Shown here: piece by piece, positions 1-8,804 of the stretch
Layout: every line of letters starts with the position of its first letter
Numbering within the stretch: the first letter of the stretch is position 1
Notes under the pieces: generated by a model
What the model was told of the DNA's origin: nothing
Database searches by the model: none
Seen by the model: only the letters and a program-made list of their open reading frames with translations
Made by a program: the position numbers and the translations under genes
Origin: Alistipes sp.
GTDB taxonomy: Bacteria > Bacteroidota > Bacteroidia > Bacteroidales > Rikenellaceae
Assembly: GCA_017504485.1 (NCBI GenBank)
Contig: JAFVRC010000023.1
Coordinates: 1 to 34,732 of the forward strand
DNA length: 34,732 nt
Direction: 5' to 3'

Positions 1-483
1 ACCTCGCTGACAAGTGTTACAATTGGCCACAGCGTTACTTCGATTGGGAACCACGCATTCTTTTGTTGCACCTCGCTGACAAGTATTGCAATTCCTGACA
101 GCGTCACTGAGATTGGTGGTAATGCATTCTCAAGTTGCACCTCGCTGGCAAGTGTTACAATTGGCAATAGTGTTACTTCGATTGGGGGTAGTGCATTCAA
201 TAATTGCACCTCGCTGAAAAGTGTTACAATTCCTAATAGCGTCACTTCGATTGGAGATGATGCATTCTATCTTTGCCGCAGCCTGACAAGTGTTACAATT
301 CCCGATAGCGTTACTAAGATTGGAGATTATGCATTCTATGGTTGCACCTCGCTGGCAAGTATTACCATTCCCGATAGCGTTACTTCGATTGGAAATTATG
401 CATTCTATGAGTGCTCCTCGCTGACAAGCATCACCATTCCTAATGGCGTTACTTCGATTGGAGAGAGAGCATTCCAGTATTGC
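1..483 (+). repeat. Seven tandem 69-bp coding repeats (LRR_5 units)
   Basis: Units begin at 1, 70, 139, 208, 277, 346 and 415, each starting at or near ACCTCGCTG. The period is exactly 69 bp (23 codons), so the frame is kept. Units differ mainly at third positions and in the variable turn; the fifth unit begins CGCAGCCTG instead of ACCTCGCTG. They encode the leucine-rich repeats of the surrounding gene. The array continues beyond the left edge of the window. Confidence 0.95.
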
Positions 484-663
484 ACCTCGCTGAAAGATGT
501 TTATTGCAAGGCTACAACACCGCCAACAGGAGATTATTCGATGTTCTCTGGCAATGCCTCGGGCCGCAATATTTATGTACCACGCAATTCGGTATATGCA
601 TATAAAGCGGCTAATGGTTGGAAATATCATGCTTCGGATATCATTGGTTATGATTTCGAGTAA
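1..663 (+). CDS. BspA-type leucine-rich-repeat surface protein, 3' end only
   Basis: The reading frame is open from the first base and ends with TAA at 661-663, so the N-terminus lies outside the window. About 160 residues are seven 23-residue repeats of the BspA (LRR_5) type, each with the pattern LTSVTIPxSVTSIGxxAF followed by a short aromatic/Cys turn such as YGCTS. After the last repeat comes a typical C-terminal cap: KATTPPTGDYSMF, then a YVPRNSVYAYKAANGWK segment, which usually closes these proteins in Bacteroidota. Family members are secreted or surface-attached and implicated in adhesion or protein binding, but the ligand cannot be told from sequence. No sorting domain follows the cap. 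A hairpin lies 32 bp after the stop. The family call is firm; the role is inferred. Confidence 0.9.
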   Translation, partial: TSLTSVTIGHSVTSIGNHAFFCCTSLTSIAIPDSVTEIGGNAFSSCTSLASVTIGNSVTSIGGSAFNNCTSLKSVTIPNSVTSIGDDAFYLCRSLTSVTIPDSVTKIGDYAFYGCTSLASITIPDSVTSIGNYAFYECSSLTSITIPNGVTSIGERAFQYCTSLKDVYCKATTPPTGDYSMFSGNASGRNIYVPRNSVYAYKAANGWKYHASDIIGYDFE

Positions 664-695
664 ACAACTAAAAAATATAAACATATATTAACCTC

Positions 696-725
696 GGTTG
701 GTGGCGGATGCGTCCGCCACCAACC
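696..725. terminator. Perfect 13-bp inverted repeat after the BspA gene
   Basis: GGTTGGTGGCGGA (696-708) pairs perfectly with TCCGCCACCAACC (713-725) around a TGCG loop. It sits between the stop of the LRR gene (663) and the ATPase start (742). There is no T-run on either side, so a classical intrinsic terminator is not proven. It could equally be a 3'-end stabiliser or a barrier between the two genes. Confidence 0.6.
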
Positions 726-741
726 ATAATCAGAAACTGTT

Positions 742-1206
742 ATGGCAAAGAAAAATAATAACATTTTTGCACCATATATAACCTCGAATATAAAAGTTGT
801 GGTATTAAGGGGTGGTTCTAACAGCGGCAAAACAACGAGCCTGAATATGTTGTACGCAGAGTTGCTAAATAGGGGAGCAAAACCCATAACCCCACAGCAC
901 GCACTGCCGGGCAAGAATGACTTTGAATGTATTGTGGAGTACAAGGGAAAGAGGGTTGCGATCTCCACTATTGGAGACTACATCTTTGCATTGGGGCTTG
1001 CTATGGGATACTACTCAGCGTTGGAGGTAGATACGCTCGTGATTGCCGACAGCAACAAGAAATATGTTAAAAACCCACTTTTCAAGAGCCGTCAGTTCGA
1101 CTCAAACTATATAATTATTCCAAAAGTTAAAGGAGGGAAAAATCTTGCCCAACAGCAGATTGCTGACCAAAAGGCTGTACAAAATATTTTAGCAGTACTC
1201 CCATAA
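742..1206 (+). CDS. Small P-loop ATPase of unknown role
   Basis: This 154-residue protein has a clear Walker A motif, GGSNSGKTT, at residues 24-32, right after a hydrophobic strand (VVVLR), as in P-loop NTPases. A second hydrophobic stretch, VDTLVIADS near residue 112, could hold the Walker B acidic residue. No helicase, kinase or ABC signature follows. The start at 742 is the only good ATG before the Walker A motif. The gene is visibly more A/T-rich than enolase downstream and follows the BspA gene in the same direction across a strong hairpin. It may be accessory DNA. No specific function is recognised; a small nucleotide-dependent or kinase-like enzyme is possible. Confidence 0.7.
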   Translation: MAKKNNNIFAPYITSNIKVVVLRGGSNSGKTTSLNMLYAELLNRGAKPITPQHALPGKNDFECIVEYKGKRVAISTIGDYIFALGLAMGYYSALEVDTLVIADSNKKYVKNPLFKSRQFDSNYIIIPKVKGGKNLAQQQIADQKAVQNILAVLP

Positions 1207-1266
1207 CAATAGATCTTTGTCATAGTGCAGCAATTACAAAAGTGGCGTATGTAGTGAACGGTGTAG

Positions 1267-2637
<1,371 letters not shown>

Positions 2638-2660
2638 TGGTGGGGGTAGCGGTATAGGCA

Positions 2661-2792
2661 CAAAAAAAATGAGGTCTTCGGAGGTATTCGACCTGCGGAG
2701 AGCACCTCCTGCAAGTCTTAGCAGCTATCGCTGCAACCTTCCGATTTCCTCAACCAACCTAAAACTACTAACCTAAATGAACCTTAAAACTT
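2661..2792 (-). ncRNA. Candidate small RNA convergent with enolase
   Basis: On the minus strand a good Bacteroidota promoter (2798-2828) is followed by about 125 nt without a convincing ORF and then an eight-T run (A8 on the plus strand, 2662-2669). The transcript would be about 130 nt and end 24 bp before the enolase stop. It holds a GCAGC-GATA-GCTGC hairpin (2734-2721), and a longer pairing of GTAGTTTTAG with CTAAGACTTGC. Near the 3' end there are mutually exclusive pairings, GGAGGT/ACCTCC or AGGTC/GACCT, just before the T-run. It resembles no RNA I can name. 6S or a regulatory sRNA are possibilities; an SRP RNA was considered and rejected. The evidence is promoter plus terminator, not homology. 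Confidence 0.5.
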
Positions 2793-2797
2793 CGATG

Positions 2798-2828
2798 CAA
2801 AGATAAGGCATTTTTATAATTCGTGCAA
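2798..2828 (-). promoter_or_regulatory. Promoter of the candidate small RNA
   Basis: On the minus strand, TTG (2828-2826) is followed by a 20-bp spacer and TATCTTTG (2805-2798), an exact match to the Bacteroidota sigma-ABfr consensus. No protein gene lies downstream on this strand until far past enolase, so the promoter needs another product. The rest of 2638-3044 is A/T-rich and shows no gene. Confidence 0.65.
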
Positions 2829-2984
2829 GTATTTTATTAAAAAAATTCAAAAAATATTTTACTTTTTTTAACAATATTTTGTTATGCGCTGTGCGACAGG
2901 CGTTTGCAAATCTGTCTATTTTTTGCGTTTTTTTATCCTTTTGGGCTATTCTGCAATAAAAAAGCAACAAAATGCCGTCGGCTA

Positions 2985-3015
2985 TTGTAATTTCGAAAAG
3001 AAATTACTACCTTTG
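2985..3015 (+). promoter_or_regulatory. Promoter of the cystatin-like lipoprotein / xerC operon
   Basis: TTG (2985-2987), a 20-bp spacer and TACCTTTG (3008-3015) match the Bacteroidota consensus. The start codon at 3045 is 29 bp downstream. Confidence 0.7.
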
Positions 3016-3044
3016 TTTGGGAAGATTTTTTAGTTACACAATTT

Positions 3045-3443
3045 ATGAAACACCTATTTTTATTAATTCTCGTGGCGTTGATGCTCGGTGCGTGTGGCTC
3101 GAAGGCTACCAAGCAGCAAGAGCAGCCACAGAGTGAGAAGCGGCAACTCGTCGGCGGATATAGCGAGTGGAAGCAGATTACGCCCCAAGAGATGGTGATA
3201 TTCAAGAACGCAACGAAGAGGCTCGATGTAAAGTATAAGGCGAACAAAGTGGCGCACCAGGTAGTGTCGGGCATCAACCTCCGTTTCATGTGTCACAGCG
3301 TATTGGGCGAGGATAGGCATGTCGCCTTCATCACTATTCATGTGCCGCCGGCATCGGATAGCGTCAAGCAGCACGAGATGCCGAAGATTATAGAGATAAA
3401 GCGGATGGAGTCATTCGGCCGCAGATTGAAAAAGAGGGAGTAA
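3045..3443 (+). CDS. Cystatin-like lipoprotein, putative cysteine protease inhibitor
   Basis: The 132-residue product starts with a lipoprotein signal peptide, lipobox LGAC with Cys17, so it should be membrane-anchored and exported. The mature part carries the three cystatin landmarks in order: a Gly-Gly (37-38) near the N-terminus in LVGGYSEW, a helix-like region, then QVVSG at 72-76, which fits the QxVxG first hairpin loop, followed by a strand INLRFMC, and a PP pair (101-102) where cystatins have the second hairpin loop (usually PW). Cystatins inhibit papain-like cysteine proteases. In this bacterium that could protect the envelope against host or self proteases. It is two bases upstream of xerC and likely co-transcribed. 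The fold call is by motif only; the target is unknown. Confidence 0.65.
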   Translation: MKHLFLLILVALMLGACGSKATKQQEQPQSEKRQLVGGYSEWKQITPQEMVIFKNATKRLDVKYKANKVAHQVVSGINLRFMCHSVLGEDRHVAFITIHVPPASDSVKQHEMPKIIEIKRMESFGRRLKKRE

Positions 3444-3445
3444 CT

Positions 3446-4369
3446 ATGATTGACGCCTTTATTACATATATAGAGGCGGAGAAACGCTATTCGCCGCTAA
3501 CCGTGCGCAACTACCGTCACGATTTGGAGGCCTTTGCCGAGTGGTGGTGCAGGCGGCACGGAGAGGAGACGTTAGGCTTCGATGTCACGCGCCTCTGCGA
3601 GGAGGATATGCGTGAGTGGATTATGCAGCGCATCTGCGATGGGGGCATAAGTGCTGCATCTATGAATCGCGAGCTCTCGACGTTGCGTAGTTTTATGCGC
3701 TTTATGCGCAAGAAGGGCGTTGTCGATCACGACCTCTTCAAGCGTATCGCTGCCCTCAAAACTCCGAAGCGGCTGCCCGATTTCGTTCCCGAAACCCGCA
3801 TGGAGCACGTCTTGGAGAATCTGCGCGAGGAGAGTCTTGCGCCATCGTTGCGCGAGCAGCGAAATGCGCTTATCGTAAGTCTCTTCTATGGTAGCGGCAT
3901 ACGTCTTGCCGAGTTGCACGGCATTACGCTAGGCGATTTGTCGGATGGGTACACAACGCTTCGTGTGCGCGGTAAGGGCGACAAGGAGCGTATCATTCCG
4001 TTGTTGCCGGAGTTGAGCCGTCGCATCGCACTATATATAAATACAGTGCGGCAGGAGGGTATCTTTACGACCGAGTCGATGCCGCTCATCATCACAGAGC
4101 AGGGCAGAGCGCTCGCTCGCTCGACTATTCAGCGCATCGTGGGGCGTGAGCTGCGCCGTGCGAATATCACGGGCAAGGCCTCGCCGCACATCCTGCGTCA
4201 CACCTTTGCCACGCATCTGCTCAACCGCAATGCCGATATGCGCGACATACAAGAGTTGATGGGCCACTCGTCGCTCAAAACGACGCAGCACTATACGCAC
4301 AACAGCATAACGCAGTTGCAGCACATATATAATCAGGCGCACCCGCACGGTGCCAAACAGCAAATATAG
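3446..4369 (+). CDS. xerC: Tyrosine recombinase XerC/XerD family
   Basis: This cytoplasmic enzyme resolves chromosome dimers at dif by strand exchange. The 307 residues are normal for the Xer family. The N-terminal SAM-like core-binding domain covers residues 1-95 (YIEAEKRYSPLTVRNYRHDL) and the catalytic domain about 110-295. The catalytic set is complete: Arg153 (GSGIRLAEL), Lys177 (RGKGDKERI), His248 and Arg251 (HILRHTFATH), His274 (LMGHSSL) and Tyr283 (QHYTH). The gene starts 2 bp after the lipoprotein stop and is followed 34 bp later by hpf. The xerC-hpf pairing is, as I recall, common in Bacteroidota and favours XerC over an integrase of a mobile element. No att-like repeats were seen around it. 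Confidence 0.9.
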   Translation: MIDAFITYIEAEKRYSPLTVRNYRHDLEAFAEWWCRRHGEETLGFDVTRLCEEDMREWIMQRICDGGISAASMNRELSTLRSFMRFMRKKGVVDHDLFKRIAALKTPKRLPDFVPETRMEHVLENLREESLAPSLREQRNALIVSLFYGSGIRLAELHGITLGDLSDGYTTLRVRGKGDKERIIPLLPELSRRIALYINTVRQEGIFTTESMPLIITEQGRALARSTIQRIVGRELRRANITGKASPHILRHTFATHLLNRNADMRDIQELMGHSSLKTTQHYTHNSITQLQHIYNQAHPHGAKQQI

Positions 4370-4403
4370 GCCATATGGCCATAACCATAAAAATTTTTAC
4401 ACT

Positions 4404-4688
4404 ATGGACGTTAAGATTCAATCATTGAAGTTCGATGCCGGCCAGCAGCTGCTCGAATTTGTGGAAAAGAAGATGTCGAGACTCGACCGTTTTGCCGAGA
4501 ACTCGACAGGTGTTGATGTTATTCTGCGTCTGGACAAAGACAGCGAAAAGGGGAACAAGGTAGTGACGGTTACACTTCATGTTCCGGGTAATGATATTAT
4601 CGCGGAACAGCGTGCCCGCACCTTCGAAGAGGCCGTTGATATGGCCCTCGATGCCGTAAAGCGGCAGATCGAAAAACGCCGCGACTAA
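4404..4688 (+). CDS. hpf: Ribosome hibernation promoting factor, short form
   Basis: This 94-residue RaiA/HPF-like protein binds the 30S decoding centre and silences ribosomes in stationary phase. It shows the family layout: MDVKIQSLKFDAGQQLLEFVEKKMSRL, central strands (GVDVILRLDKD, KVVTVTLHVPG) and the C-terminal helix with DMALDAVKRQIEKRRD. It lacks the long-form dimerisation tail. An in-frame extension begins at 4350 inside xerC, but its first 18 residues are not family-like, so ATG 4404 is chosen. It is the last gene of the xerC operon, before a terminator. Confidence 0.92.
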   Translation: MDVKIQSLKFDAGQQLLEFVEKKMSRLDRFAENSTGVDVILRLDKDSEKGNKVVTVTLHVPGNDIIAEQRARTFEEAVDMALDAVKRQIEKRRD

Positions 4689-4701
4689 CATTCAAGCAAC
4701 A

Positions 4702-4725
4702 AGGTGGGGAGGCAACTCTCCACCT
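4702..4725 (+). terminator. Terminator after hpf
   Basis: AGGTGGGGAG (4702-4711) pairs with CTCTCCACCT (4716-4725), 10 bp with one G-U, around a GCAA loop. A pyrimidine-rich tail with TTTT follows at 4735-4738. It ends the lipoprotein-xerC-hpf unit before the mannosidase gene. Confidence 0.75.
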
Positions 4726-4757
4726 CTTTCGCGCTTTTAACCTAACTAACATAAATA

Positions 4758-7340
4758 ATGAAACGAATCACATCTCTGATTGCTCTGCTATTTGTAGCAG
4801 CATCACTATTCGCCATGTCGCGTCAGGTCGTAAATCGCGGCTGGGAGTTCAAAGGAGCTCGCTCCTTCAATTGGCATCCTGCGACAGTTCCGGGATGCGT
4901 ACACACCGACCTTATGGCCATCGGGCAGCTCGAAGACCCATTCGTAATGCTCAACGAGAAGGCGGCGCAATGGGTCGATAAGGAGGATTGGCTCTACCGC
5001 ACACGCTTTGATGCGGATGCTGCGCTGATGGCCGAGAGCAATATCGAACTGCTCTTCTACGGGCTCGACACCTTTGCGACCGTAACGCTCAACGGCACGC
5101 AGATACTCTCGACGGACAATATGTTCCGTCTATGGTCGGCCGACGTAAAGCATCTGCTCAAGGCCAAGGATAATCTCCTCGAGATTCACTTCCACTCGCC
5201 CATCGCCCGCGGCATAGAGCTGTGGGATAGGTCGAAAGCAGCGACGGGAATAGACTACCGCTGCCAGAACGACCAATCGCAGACGGGAGGCATCGGCAAC
5301 AAGCGAGTGAGTGTATTTGTCCGCAAGGCCGCCTACCACTTCGGATGGGATTGGGGCCCACGCCTTGTCACTTCGGGTATCTGCGGCGATGTAGTACTCT
5401 CGGGTTGGAGCGATGTCAAGATTGAGAATCCACACTATCGCACCCTCGCCCTCGAAAAGGGAGGTGCAAGGATGCGCTATGAGGCCGATGTTACGGCCGA
5501 GCGTGATATGACATGTCGCCTTGTCATCAAGGATGGTGCAACCATCCTCGCCTCGCAGGAGGTAGCCTTGAAGCGCGGTGCAAATAGCGTTTCGACGGAG
5601 TGGACGTTGAAGAACCCGAAGCTATGGTGGTGTAACGGCGCGGGCGAGCCGCATCTCTACGAGTGGCAGGCCGAGATTCTCTGCGACGGTCGTGCAGTGG
5701 CCTCGCAAACCAAGAGTGTCGGCGTGCGCACCTTCGCCATCGAGGAGCAGCCCGACGAGCAGGGCGCAACATTCCGCTTTGTGCTCAACGGCAGACCTAT
5801 CTTCTCGAAGGGTACGAACTACATACCGCAAGACCTCTTTACCTCGCGTGTCAGCGACGCCCGCTACGAGAAGTTGCTTACGGCGGCGGCCGAGGCAAAT
5901 ATGAATACCATCCGTGTATGGGGTGGTGGCGTATATGAGCGCGAGTGCTTCTATGAGTTGTGCGACAAGCTCGGACTGCTCGTATGGCAGGACTTTATGT
6001 TCTCTTGCTCGCTCTATCCGGCCGAGGGTGCTCTGTTGGAGAACATCAAGCACGAGGCCGAGTATCAGGTGCGCCGTCTGCGCCAGCACCCTTCGGTAGT
6101 GCTGTGGTGCGGCAATAACGAGTGCGAGAACAACTACTACGCTATGATTCGCAAGAAACTGCATACAGCCGAGCAGGTAGAGCTTGTCGGCCGACAGTTC
6201 CGTGCGCAGTACAACACTATCGGCGAGGTGTGTGCCGCACTCTCGCCCGACCTGCCATACCGCGTAAGTTCGCCATTCTCGGGCGAGTACTTCGTCAAGC
6301 CGGACGGCTCGAAGGGTGACTTCCACTATTGGAGCGTATGGGCCGGCAAATATGGCATCGACGGCTTTATACGCAAGCGTGCCCGCTTCTTCAGCGAGTA
6401 TGGCTATCAAAGCTATCCGTTCTACGAGACCATCGCCAAGTTTATACCACGCGAAGAGGATCGTCACACGATGCACGACGCTATGCTCTGGCACCAAAAG
6501 TCGGCAAAGCCATTGGTGGCCGATGGTCGCCTCAAACGATATAGCGCACAGTACTATCCTGCGGCCAAGACGCTCGAAGATACGCTCTATGTAACGCGTA
6601 TCTTACAGAACGATGCCTTCAAGATGGCCATCGAGGCACACCGCCGCGACAAGGGCTACTGCTGGGGCTCGCTCCTTTGGAAGCTGAACGACTGCTGGCC
6701 TGTGACCTCCTCGACGGCTATCGACTACTACGGCAATTGGAAACCTATGCACTACGCTACACGTCGCGCCTTCGAGAATCTTATCATCTCGCCGTATGTG
6801 CTGGATGGCAAGGTGGGCGTATCGCTCGTCTCCGACGAGATGACGCGTCGCGACGGCCGCGCCACAATCGAGGTTTACGACTTCGAGGGGCATACTCTAT
6901 ACAGCAAGTCGCTCCCGGTTAAAGCTAACGCCAACGCCGCCACGCGCATCTTTGATGCGACGGTTGCAGAGTTGCTCCGCAACCCTGCCGACACGGCTCG
7001 CTGCTATATTCGCACTCGTTTCGAGGGCAAGCGTGGCGAGGTGTGCGACAACATCACCTTCTTTGCGCTGAACAAGCACCTGCAACTGCCGCAGGCCACA
7101 ATCCGCCACACCATCAAGTCGTTGGGCGAGAAGCGATACGAGATTACCGTCACGACTGACAAGTTTGTTCGCGCTCTGGAGCTCAAGGCTACCGAGAATG
7201 GCAATCTGCTGCACTTCTCGGACAATTGGTTCGACTTGCCTGCCGGCGAGAGCCGCACGGTGAGTGTCACGACCAGCCTCTCGCTCGAGGAGCTCGGTGC
7301 CGCACTCCGAATCAAGGGTATGCACAACGTGGGGCAATAG
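4758..7340 (+). CDS. Secreted GH2 beta-mannosidase
   Basis: Exo-beta-mannosidase removes terminal beta-linked mannose, for example from plant mannans or the Man-beta-1,4-GlcNAc core of N-glycans; it is likely periplasmic. The 860 residues start with a Sec signal peptide (KRITSLIALLFVAASLFA). The GH2 layout is clear: an N-terminal jelly roll (NRGWEFKGA, VPGCVHTDL, WLYRTRF), the WDWGPRLVTSGICGDVVL segment typical of beta-mannosidases, a TIM barrel with acid/base Glu455 in WCGNNECENNYY and nucleophile Glu547 in FFSEYGYQS, then C-terminal beta domains. Length matches the family (about 850-870). It stands alone between the hpf terminator and a convergent terminator. I see no consensus promoter in the 69 bp upstream. 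Linkage preference cannot be decided here. Confidence 0.95.
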   Translation: MKRITSLIALLFVAASLFAMSRQVVNRGWEFKGARSFNWHPATVPGCVHTDLMAIGQLEDPFVMLNEKAAQWVDKEDWLYRTRFDADAALMAESNIELLFYGLDTFATVTLNGTQILSTDNMFRLWSADVKHLLKAKDNLLEIHFHSPIARGIELWDRSKAATGIDYRCQNDQSQTGGIGNKRVSVFVRKAAYHFGWDWGPRLVTSGICGDVVLSGWSDVKIENPHYRTLALEKGGARMRYEADVTAERDMTCRLVIKDGATILASQEVALKRGANSVSTEWTLKNPKLWWCNGAGEPHLYEWQAEILCDGRAVASQTKSVGVRTFAIEEQPDEQGATFRFVLNGRPIFSKGTNYIPQDLFTSRVSDARYEKLLTAAAEANMNTIRVWGGGVYERECFYELCDKLGLLVWQDFMFSCSLYPAEGALLENIKHEAEYQVRRLRQHPSVVLWCGNNECENNYYAMIRKKLHTAEQVELVGRQFRAQYNTIGEVCAALSPDLPYRVSSPFSGEYFVKPDGSKGDFHYWSVWAGKYGIDGFIRKRARFFSEYGYQSYPFYETIAKFIPREEDRHTMHDAMLWHQKSAKPLVADGRLKRYSAQYYPAAKTLEDTLYVTRILQNDAFKMAIEAHRRDKGYCWGSLLWKLNDCWPVTSSTAIDYYGNWKPMHYATRRAFENLIISPYVLDGKVGVSLVSDEMTRRDGRATIEVYDFEGHTLYSKSLPVKANANAATRIFDATVAELLRNPADTARCYIRTRFEGKRGEVCDNITFFALNKHLQLPQATIRHTIKSLGEKRYEITVTTDKFVRALELKATENGNLLHFSDNWFDLPAGESRTVSVTTSLSLEELGAALRIKGMHNVGQ

Positions 7341-7374
7341 AGTGCGCTCTCGGAATAAAATAAAATAATAAGTT

Positions 7375-7406
7375 GGGGCTGCCTAACCAAGTGGTTAAGC
7401 AGCCCC
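7375..7406. terminator. Bidirectional terminator between mannosidase and GH28 genes
   Basis: GGGGCTGC (7375-7382) pairs with GCAGCCCC (7399-7406). After a C/A mismatch, TAACC pairs with GGTTA around an AAGT loop. It lies between two convergent stops (7340 and 7428). The same two-tier architecture recurs at 21384 and 32061. Confidence 0.8.
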
Positions 7407-7427
7407 GCCTATTTGCTACATATTGTT

Positions 7428-8783
7428 TTACTCTACATCAATCTTCAGAAAGTCAGGGCGAATGTCTGGTTGCTCGCTCTTGATGACAATGTTCGAGAAC
7501 TTGATATTGCGGGCGTGGCGCACGAAGAAACCCTTGGCAGGGAGAATGCCCCAGCCTGTACCCTCCGGATACTTTCTTATACGTTCGTCGGCCGACTTCT
7601 CGTAAATCTTCGGCATCATCTCGGCCGTCACGCCACCCTTCTGATGAATGGTGATGTTGCTCAACTCGACGTCCTCGACATAGTGGCCCGGGATACCCGT
7701 AATCGACGAGCCGATAGGGCCGGCGTTATAGACCGTGAAGTTGCTCACGCGGACATCGCGGATACGACCTACCCCCGGCTTCTCGATACCCTTCATATAA
7801 GGGCGGGCGCGGTTGGCGAGGCGGATGTAGATAGGGGCCTGCGTGCCCTCGACCGTGAAGTTGCTTACGTTGATATTCTCCATAATGCCGCCATCGACAA
7901 TTTCGAGAGCGAGGGCCGAGATGCCAATCCACTGGCCGCAGAACTTCTCGCGCTGGTCGGAGCTCGGCATAACGGTGATATTGTTGATGTTGATGTTGCG
8001 GAAGCCGCCCGTCGTCTCGGTGCCCATCTTCACAGCGTTGCAGTGCGACGATACCACGCAATTCGAGATGGTGATATTCTCGCAGAGGCGTGGCGAGGTG
8101 CTCTTCAGCGTTATGCCGTCATCATCGGAGTCGATGTAGCAGTTTGAAACAATCACATCGTGGCAACCATCAAGGTCAAGACCGTCATTGTTGAAGTGAT
8201 TGCGATTGAAACACGTTACACCCTCGATGCGCACATGGTCGCAAGCCAAGTAGTGCTGCATCCAACATCCCGAGTTACGAATTGTAACATCACGAATCAC
8301 AAGGTTCCTACTCTGCACGAAACGCAACAAGTGCGGGCGAGTGATACCCTCGTCCTTGCCTCGGTTGGTTATGAAATAACGGCCACGGCCATCGATTGTT
8401 CCGTAGCCATCAATCACTACGTTCTCCACCTTGTCGGCATAGATTAACTGCACGGTAGTGCCCTGTGTGCGCAGCGACTTGTAGTCGGTAGCGTATGGTG
8501 TGTAATCCTCGATATGGGTACTGCCGTAGAGCGTTGCACCAAGCTCCAAGTGGAGGTGTACGTTGCTTTTGAGGACAATAGAGCCAATCTTGTAGTTGCC
8601 CACAGGGACGACCACGCGACCGCCACCCGCCTTCGAGCAGGCGTCGATAGCCTTTTGTATAGCCTTGGTGCTGTACTTCGTGGTGTCGCTCACGGCGCCA
8701 TACTTTCGGATATTGTAGTCGGCCGCCGAGGCAGTGGCTGCCACAACAAAGAGCATTAAAATCGAGATAAGAAGTCTTTTCAT
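7428..8783 (-). CDS. Secreted GH28 family glycosidase (polygalacturonase-like)
   Basis: GH28 enzymes hydrolyse galacturonic-acid linkages in pectin or related glycans by inversion. The 451 residues begin with a signal peptide (KRLLISILMLFVVAATASA) and a pectate-lyase-like opening (YNIRKYGAVSDTTKYSTKAI), followed by a right-handed beta-helix with many N-I-x-I/V-x-N rungs. The GH28 catalytic sites are present in variant form: NNDGLD (198-203), DSDDDG (218-223) and SSHC with His247, in place of NTDG, DDC and GHG. It is the last gene of a minus-strand operon, 21 bp after the Lcl_C-like gene at 8805. Substrate is uncertain: exo-acting or rhamnogalacturonan-directed members look similar. Confidence 0.85.
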   Translation of the reverse strand: MKRLLISILMLFVVAATASAADYNIRKYGAVSDTTKYSTKAIQKAIDACSKAGGGRVVVPVGNYKIGSIVLKSNVHLHLELGATLYGSTHIEDYTPYATDYKSLRTQGTTVQLIYADKVENVVIDGYGTIDGRGRYFITNRGKDEGITRPHLLRFVQSRNLVIRDVTIRNSGCWMQHYLACDHVRIEGVTCFNRNHFNNDGLDLDGCHDVIVSNCYIDSDDDGITLKSTSPRLCENITISNCVVSSHCNAVKMGTETTGGFRNININNITVMPSSDQREKFCGQWIGISALALEIVDGGIMENINVSNFTVEGTQAPIYIRLANRARPYMKGIEKPGVGRIRDVRVSNFTVYNAGPIGSSITGIPGHYVEDVELSNITIHQKGGVTAEMMPKIYEKSADERIRKYPEGTGWGILPAKGFFVRHARNIKFSNIVIKSEQPDIRPDFLKIDVE

Positions 8784-8804
8784 CTTAATGTAAGGTATTT
8801 GGTA

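Noticed and set aside
1-483. Regular repeats suggesting a CRISPR array
   Set aside because: The 69-bp units are fully coding, have no unique spacers and translate to leucine-rich repeats.
2661-2792. Signal recognition particle RNA, suggested by GGAAGG followed by GCAGC
   Set aside because: The flanking strands do not pair into the long SRP hairpin, and the 5' side of the apical helix has extra bases and lacks the usual layout.
2776-2805. Short leader peptide ATGAACCTTAAA to TAA on the plus strand
   Set aside because: Nine codons, no attenuator and no downstream gene it could control at close range.
3446-4369. Integrase of a mobile element
   Set aside because: Length, motif set and hpf neighbourhood fit chromosomal XerC; no tRNA target, att repeats or excisionase nearby.
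5622-6497. A 291-codon minus-strand open frame
   Set aside because: Antisense to the beta-mannosidase catalytic domain; no family features.
7413-8147. A 244-codon plus-strand open frame
   Set aside because: Antisense to the GH28 gene, whose signal peptide and catalytic motifs are clear; the plus-frame product has no known features.
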